A program made the position numbers and the translations under genes. DNA of 64,000 bases from Euptelea pleiosperma (lineage: Eukaryota > Streptophyta > Magnoliopsida > Ranunculales > Eupteleaceae). A model generated the notes under the pieces. The model searched no databases. It was not told the DNA's origin and saw nothing but the letters and a program-made list of their open reading frames with translations. The DNA is taken from NCBI GenBank assembly GCA_035048495.1, contig CM068542.1:38035109-38099108 (forward strand), written 5' to 3'. Below, in pieces: positions 47,701-56,700 of this stretch (its first letter is position 1; the number at the start of each line of letters is the position of its first letter).

Positions 47701-50700
47701 ATCACAGCCCGTTAGCATTGTAATTACAATATCATGATCCTTTCATAGGTGCATTAACAGGCGCATGATGCATGTCACATTTTAATGTTAATCAAATGAT
47801 GGTTAAACTAGGTCAAGGGGGGTAATCCTAAAGTTTTAAAAGTATAAGGGGGAATTACAGATTACTTTTAGATTTGAGGGGGTATTACTAAAATACCCTT
47901 AATTTTAATATAGTAGGACCCCAACAAGCATTAGACCCAAATGCGGGATACTAAAGCCTTGATGATTTCGGATGTACAAAATCATAAAAGCAAATTCCAG
48001 GCATCAGAATCAGTAGTATACGAAAGGTGCACTAAGTACAACAAAGGAGAAAAACCATATGAAATAACTAACAGGCAAAAGATGGTAACATGGTCAACTG
48101 AAGATCAAGATTTTTTCTAGCAGTATGTTATACCCCACAGAAGCAGAAAAAACAACCAGCCATTAAAATCACAAACAACTTACATTCCAACCATACTTGG
48201 TCTCTCAGTTGATACATCCCATGCCAGAAGTGTACCTCTTCTATCACCAACAAAAACCCACTCCAAGGTTGGGTGAAAAGCAAATGCTCCAGCACCAATG
48301 AGCTTAATGGTATTATCAACTGCATTAGGAAGCATGGGAAATGATAGGGAAAATTATCATTAATTAAAAACTGCTTCAAATATTAAACTAACAAGGAAAG
48401 TACAAGTGATAATATCAGTAATTAACAAATGTTGCTACCATCTTACGTTGTAATGTATAATGAACAGCATAGGTATGAATGTTGTAAGCTCGAATCAAAC
48501 CATCCGCGTAAGCTACATACTGAAACAAAAAACAAATGCTTGTTAAAAATCTTCCCTGAAGGGAGAAGCATTGTACACTTTAAATCTTCAGTGACCAATA
48601 GAAGAAAATAGAAATGATTCAAGTCACACTAAGCATGTTACCAGGACAGGGAGGCGAGGATGGCAAGCAAGGTTGACAATAGGTTTTTTCAGATCTGTCT
48701 TTATCTTTGTTGGTGCCCTTCCTCCTTCAACGGTTCCAACAACTTCAAGCAGTAAAAACAGATAATGATTTAGAAAACACCTATTAGGCATAATCAATCA
48801 CTAAGAACACTAATAAATGACAAAATAACAAAATGAGGAACCTGTTACGCTCATCCTTCTATGGAAACCAAAAAATACAACAGGTTGGAGGGGTGTCAAT
48901 GCAAGATGGACTTCTGTATCAGAAGAAATTTGTTCCGTCCTCCTTTCGGGTGAATGTAACACACAAGTCTGCTCAGTGTCAAAATCACATGATCGGATTG
49001 TACAGTCCTAGAACATAAAAGAAATAATTATAAATCAACATAAAAAGAACAACTTCATATGCTCAATAATCCAGTAATAGTCAAGGTTTAAAATTTCATT
49101 TCGGAGGAATGTCTCGGTCAAGTGAAAAACCGAGACAAACTCTGAAACGAAACGAAACATTCACGAAACATTGAAAAAATGGTGAAAAAACGAAATTTTC
49201 GAACATTTCCGAAACAGTACGTAACATTTACGAAACATTCCAAAATTTATTTTTTTGGATTATATCGGATTGTCTCGGTTTGTCTCGGCGAAACAAACAG
49301 AAACATTACGAAACAAAACATTTCGATTTTCTTACAAAACGAAACATTCCGAAATTTTAAACCATGGTAATAGTAAAAGAAAACAAAATGCAAGTCAAAA
49401 ACAAAAAAGTGGTAGTGTCGTATAGAAATCTGGATTACATGAGGATGGCGCACTTAAAATGAAAATCTAACTATGAAACCCCACTTGAAGAGAAAAATTG
49501 GTGTCCAATATGATTGAAGTAACAAGCGACTTCCAAAAAGGGGAGAAATTAGATTAAAAACAAAAATTAAACACCAACATCCATATACCCATAGCACAAA
49601 AAGGGTACACTAAATACACAGAGAGGCAAAAAAAAAAAAAACAACAACCACCACCTTCAACCAATAAGCCTAGTTATAACCTGAAATGGGAAATTATATG
49701 CATTACTTCCCAACAAACTTGATCTCTGTGTCTTGTGAATTCCAAAGGGCATGAGGTTGAGGGTGGGGTGGAAAATTGGGTTCATTTTTGGGATAATATT
49801 AGGGTTTGGTGGAAGCCCTCTCTTTTTCTTCTTATTTTGTGTAAATACGATTGTGACAGAAATGTCCTTGTTACTGTTTTGTTAGAAATAGGAGTCAAAT
49901 GGAGCTATGTCCTAGTTTTTGAAGGAATCTTCAAGACACTAATGTAACCTTCTGGCTTGAGCTCCTTCTTCTTTATAAGTAGTATATTCCCTTGGATGGG
50001 GAAGACTAGGAAATACGGAGATGGGAGCTAATAGAAATTTTCAATCCTCCCTTCTCTTTTGATCTAAAAAAGAGGGCTGAGGGGGCCCCAAAAATTGTAC
50101 ATCAAAGAACAAAAAGGATAAGATAGCGCAGACTAGAATCCTCGCACCCAAAACCACCACAGCCACAAAAGGGGGCAACATTAAAACACCACGCAATCCC
50201 ACCGGAAAACAAAATCTTCAAATCTAAAGCTTTTGAGCTCGGGAATGGCAGAGGTCCAATGGTAAATAGTGGTTAAGATATTTATGAAGATGCCTTTACA
50301 AACTCCCACACCATACGACGTGGAAGGCATTCTACTGTCCCATTCGTGGTTTTATGTGCCCTGCTTAGCCGATATCACTCTTCTCCATAAGCTTTCCCTT
50401 TCGACCCCAAAGCACCAGTGCTACTTCCCCAGCAGAGCATTGTTCATGAGCTTAATATGGCGAACCCCTAACCCACCCTCTTCTTTAGGCTTGCAAATCT
50501 GGGCCCAGCTGACAAAGTGAAATTTGTGATTGTCTTCTCTATCGTCCCAAAGAAAATTTCTAACGATTTTCTCAATGCTCTTCGCCACCCCCCTTAGGCA
50601 TAGGGAACAGAGACATATAGTAGATGGCCAAGTTCGAGAGTGTGCTCTAGACGAGAGTAAGCCTACCGCCTTTGGATAGAAAACCTTTCTTCCATGATGT

Positions 50701-53700
50701 CGGTCTCCTTTGGAATCGTTCTACAACTGGATCCCAAAAGTTCTTGGTTCTGCTATTGTCACCGAGAGGTAGACCAAGGTACACCATTGGAAGCTTCCCT
50801 TTTTGCAAGCTAGACACGCCGCAATATCGTCCAAGCGCTCCACCTCTCCGACCCCGAAAACTTCACTTTTGGAAAGGTTGATACAAAGCCCAGACACTAC
50901 TTCGAAGCAGAGTAGAACCCCTCGTAGGACTTGGGCTTGTCTGTGAGAAGCCTCCAAGAAAAAAATTGTATCGTCAGAGAACTGCAAATGCGAGATGATG
51001 GGGCCCTCCTCTCCTACTAAAAAGCCAGCCATATATCTTTCTGCAACTGCTTTGGCTGCTTTTCACAATAGTTTGGTAGATGGAAAAGTTATTGCATTTC
51101 CATCCTCCAAAATTTAGGGTGCTCAGATCCCTTCCAAGGTGGAAATCTTCATTTGGACGGTAGTTTATGATAAATCATCCATTGCTTCATAGACCCAAGG
51201 TAAATAAAGTTGAATAATGTGTTTGTTATGTGTAAAGGAAGCCGAAGAAGATGTTCATGATTTAGGAAAATACTCCAAAAATTTTACATATAAAGCAGAA
51301 AGGTCCATAAGACCACCAGGGAAAAATGTCAACCATCACCTTTGGGAACACCCATGCTCATATGTTACCTATGTATAGCAAAGAAACAGCCAGGGCATGT
51401 CATGGACACGACATTATACTTGAAAAAAAATGAAGAGTTAGACACGGTCCTAGTCACAATAATTGTCAATTTTTTCGAAAAATGGGAAAAAATTGGCGAT
51501 TTTAGAAAATATCAAATTGATCGCCGATTAATCCGATTTTTTGAAAAAAATCATTGATATAAAAAAAAAACCCTTTCGATTCGGCTTCGATACTTAAAGG
51601 GGGCGATGGATTTTCAAGGATTTGTGCAACACAAACCCTAAAATTTAACGACTAGAGAAGAAGACGAAGCCCCTCCCCCTCCGACCTCCAGACCCTCCAG
51701 TGACCTTCCTCCGGCAATGTTACCCTGCAGCGACCCTCCGGCGATCTTCGGCCACCCTCCACGACGTAAGGTTTTTTTTTCTTTTTTCTCCTCTTTCTCC
51801 TTTTTCTACTTTTTCTCCTATAAATGGAGATACAGACCATAAATTAGCCTAATTTGTGATTTCAAAGCATTGGATTGGAGTCAATTTCGTGGGTTGATTT
51901 TTAACCGTAGAATTTGAGCATTATTGACCATTATTTGGGCTGATTTTTGGTTTGTACTCTATAGTTCCAACTTCCACATCAGAGAGTCGTGATGTAACAA
52001 GTTGTACCAAACTTTGGTTTGAGCTAGTGCCATTTTTTGTTACTCCCCGCTGCCATATGGGCCCACTAACCGCATGAATGTTTACCACACCCCTTGGTAG
52101 GCGTTCATACCAAAAATCAGCTTGTTTGATATTTTTAGCCGTTGGTTTTAGTACTCAAAAAATGGTTGAATCCAACGGTTAAAATCAGTTAGACCAATTA
52201 TTGATTTCAAACCTTTTTGAAATCTTTGATGACTACTAATCAAAAAAATCTTTGATGACTGATTTTTGGTCTATATCATTAGTTGTCACCATTCACCGAC
52301 ATCATCAGTTGTTTTCCTTGCACTGTCTAGGTAATGGGTAAGGTATTCTCTCCTCCATTCATTACCCTAGGTCATGATCACAGCTCCATACTAACAAGGA
52401 ACAACCTCGATAAATCCAAGGAACAGATGAAAAAGATAAGTCCACTATTGTGAGGTTGGGTTTTAAGGTAAATTGGTAAAGAACCCCACCTTTCTCATTA
52501 ACAAGTGTGTGATTCAAGCCAAATAATCTATTTGAAGCTTATGAGTTATGACTTGTTATTATGGAATTTTAGATGTGCATTTCTTTTCACCAATTTAAAG
52601 GAAAACAACTTCCGCTCTTCAAAAGTGGAAGTCCATTTTCTGGATTGCACGTTGCCATCGAAGCAAATGAAACAAACGTCCTCTTCTACTTTCTTCTTTG
52701 ATGGGGCTTTCGTCTCCATCTCCACTACCTCTACCATCGGCGTCTCTTCATTTACAATCAAGGTAGGTTTTCGAGGACAACATCGCACAGTTGAGGGTTC
52801 AAGAAGTTGTCAACCTCATACAACTTTTCCTCACTTGAATGCTCGATTTGTCTAGGTCTGTAAACGCCTAAACCTTTTTCCTCTTCTTCTATGGTGGATG
52901 AAAACCTAGAAAGGAACCTAAAAAACCTTATATTTTCAGTTATTGTGACTAATTTGAGTTTGGGTACTTGGCACACCGTGATTTATCCCCTGCGGCTCAT
53001 CAAGCTCAAATCACACTGCAACCCCTTATCTCTGTGTCTCTAATCTCTACCCCCTGCTGATGGCTGCTTGGTTAGATCTTCTTCTTCCTCGCACTTCTCG
53101 TCTTTCTGACAAAATCTAATAGAAAAAATTAATCTGCTCTAATCTAGCACGCTCTGCTCTTTCAGGTGGAGCAGAGCATGCTGGAGTGAAAGATCAAGTG
53201 GTTTCTCAGACTTAGTTCAAAACTCCTTCTGGCCGGGAAGATGCCGTAGTTCAGACCCAATTAGGAGTTTCTTGTAGCCAAGAAGATGCCGTTGGAGACT
53301 TGAGGTGTTCATTATACTATAATGACCTCGGCTCATCACATTATCATAGTTTTTGCACGGTAATCTTAATCTAAATCTCAACCCATTTTTAAAGTCTTGT
53401 GAAGGGTTCATCTTTATCTATAAGATAATGAGTTTCTATACACCTGAAATATGAAACTCTAGTATGTCCTACTGAAAAGAAAAATAAAATATGAAAGAAA
53501 GTTTTTGAGCTTGCTTAGGGTGTTAAGGAGGAGCTACCTAACAACTATGATTGTGCATTGCTATTGGTGATCAGGATCTTCAACGGTTGTTGGCTGGAGA
53601 TGGTCTTGACGACAGATGATGTAGTAGATGTTTTTGGATTCAACCAAACAACAGAAAAACATATTCTAGGAAGTGGGTTTCCAGGAAGTGGCACTTCCTG

Positions 53701-56700
53701 GAAAATCCATTTCCTAAAAAACCACTTCCAGCGAAACAAACTCAGCCATAAATGTGTTGTTAAAAACAACATTTCTAACTTAAAATATGGCATGATATAT
53801 TTTTTATTTTTGCCAATTTTCCCAAATTTTGCCGAATTTTCTCGATTTGACCCCTTGCCGATTTATTGCCAAATCCCAAATTTGTGACTTTGGACACAGG
53901 TACAATATCCATTTTGAACTGTCTGGGTAACATATGTAACACCACACCCCTCTAGCCACCTTGCAATGAATAGATAGATGGTTGACAATCTTCACATGGA
54001 TCGTATGCATTAAGCATCTATTAGGAATCAATGCTTTTTACTTATGAAATTGTTGATGGTTAAATTTTTGTCTAACCCCACCATCCAAGCAAATGCTTCT
54101 ACTCGAGGAGGAACTAACTTGCCGCAAATCTTCGCAAGCAAAGAGCATTCTTTAAATAAGCTGGAAAGAATATCCAAAAGGAATAAATGGACAATTCTCT
54201 TATTGGTCCCTTTTTTTCTTTGATAAGTAACTTGTATATTTGACTTAAGTATATAAACGATACAAAAATTAGGGAAAAGAGAATTCTCAATGTACAAGGA
54301 TTCTCTATATACAAAAGTTCTAGCTAAGAAGTCTGCATAATTGTTCCCACTCCAAAGATAATGGTCCACTATCATTAACTCCACTGGTACAGGAAATGGG
54401 AATACCGTTGTTCATTTCCCGCAATCTAGAACATATATACGGATATGGGTATTCCATCCAATATGATCATACCATATGGTTTACTTTTGTGTTTTTTTAA
54501 AGCTACGTATCATTCTTAAGAAGTTAAATCATGAAACTTCCAATCTTTGTTCCAATCTTCCATCCTATTTGTATTCTTGTTCCAATCTTCCATCCTATTT
54601 GTATTCTTTTTTTGCTTGGCAAAAAAGAAAATTGTTAGGAATTAAGAAAAGGGCCAATAATAATTTAGTAGATGAGAAAAATATAACTGGAAGTATCTGG
54701 TATCAATCTCGGTATCATATCATGTCAATAAAGGTACTTTGAGCCTGTTGAAATATCCAAGTACCATAGGTTGACAAGTTTCCAATGATATGGTCCATTG
54801 TTGCTAGCCCATTTAATAGCATCCGTCATCTCTTCATCTCCTTCTACCACCAATGGGACTTCAAAGTTCTCATATAAGATTTTTAAGCCTTAAAGGGCAG
54901 CTCTAATTTCCCATTCATTGAGTCTGCCATCCCGCGCCCACTCACTTGCACCACCTACTCCAGCCAAACTGAACAAAACCACAGTAGAGAAGCAAGTGAT
55001 GAACGAACTCACTACTTGATTTGCATTTGGAATGATAATCCACCTACTTATCAAATGATCAACAATTAGAATCTTGCCAAATGCTTCTGTCCAAAGAAAC
55101 AAAACTATTTCCAAGGGAATAAGACTATGCCAACCAAAACTAGCTGGAAAAGAGCTAAAACGAAAGAGATAACCACTGAAAAAGGACCTTATTGATAAGT
55201 TCCCTTTGGGTCCCATCTCCAAAACCTCGTATTGACAGTGTTATTCAGCGCATGCACTTCGTTTAAGCAATCTAACAAGGCAACCAAGTGTTACACTAAC
55301 CAATCATTAAAGGGATCCCAAAACCACATTATTAGTAACTTGCGCAAAGCAATCTCTAATGAGAATACCTTTGCCGTATGACATGTCATAAAGGATCAAG
55401 AAAGCCCAACATAATAGTTCATCCCCATACCACAAATCCTCTCTAACACCTCACCCTATTGCCCACATCCACCCCGAACTAGATTCCTTTGTTGAAATCT
55501 TCCAAACATAGTGTAATTCCTTCCCGAACACTGAACTCATAAAAAGAGGATTCCACCTTATTATCCCACCCAAAGTCTCAACTTCGAGCTTACTTTAAAT
55601 TAACCTTGCTTAAATATCATAATCCTCCCTACATTTCCAAAGGCACTTGCTGTTTGAACTTGAGAAAATATCGTTTGAACTTTTTATGGAATCGGAGGGG
55701 CAGCAAGAATCACTTTCACTTGTTAAACTGGATACAGGTTTGTTGGCCTAAAAAGTATATAAGACTGGGGATTTGTAGATTGTGGACTATCAATAAATGT
55801 CCTTTGGGTAAGTCATTGCATTTTGGAGGGAGGAGGGAGCTATACAGAGGAGTGTTTGACAAAAAATGGCTCTACAAATCGGGAGTGGGATAGTAGACAG
55901 GACAACATCTCTTATGGGTACAGTTTTGGAAATAGAATGAGATTTTTTTTCTAAGAGAAAGAGACTATGAAAGGTTATGAAGATTAAAAAAAGATGTGAA
56001 ATTCCCTTTTAATTACCACGTGTATCCTAGAGGGGGGTGAATAAGACAATTTTTAATTTCTCTGCGGATTCTATATAAACTAAAAATTAATGATCATACA
56101 AGGCGGAAAATGATCAAACAATCAAAATATGAATCATCCACAGAACATAGATATCGGAAAATCTGAGACAAAATATGCAAACATTCACAATCACATGAGA
56201 CTCAGATTTATAGTGGTTCGGTGATTCCGCACCTACGTCCACTATCCAATACTCATCACAAGTAATATTATAATATCTCGATCATGCATTACAACATATC
56301 CAATTGAAATAAATAATCCACTAACTAAGATATCACTTAGTTTTAATCTAACGAGAATCATTTCTCGCTCATCTAGAGAATCAGCCTAGGCCAATAGTCT
56401 ATTTAAAGAAATTCTTTTCTCATGGATCTATAATCCTCGACTCAATTAGATGAGTCCTCACTCATCTACCAATCACAAATACTCAGTGTTCATAAACTTC
56501 GAATTCTATCAAAAAGAGATTTGATCATAGAGACACTTATCTTTAGATGAATATGATCAAATGAAAAATCATTTGAAGAAGAATTCGCCTAAGAGACACC
56601 CTGCCAAGAGTAATCTTTTTTTTGAAAAAAGATGCTTGCAGAAAAACAATAGCTAATAGTCTCTTCAAACACTTAGAGCCTTCGCAAGGAATACACAGCT

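Noticed and set aside
51652..51840. Arg/Lys-rich 62-residue frame on the - strand
   Set aside because: Composition reflects a CTCC-rich tract; no homology recognised.
53558..53887. 109-residue frame on the + strand
   Set aside because: Covers a GGAAGTGG inverted repeat and T-rich DNA; no domain and no transcript signals.
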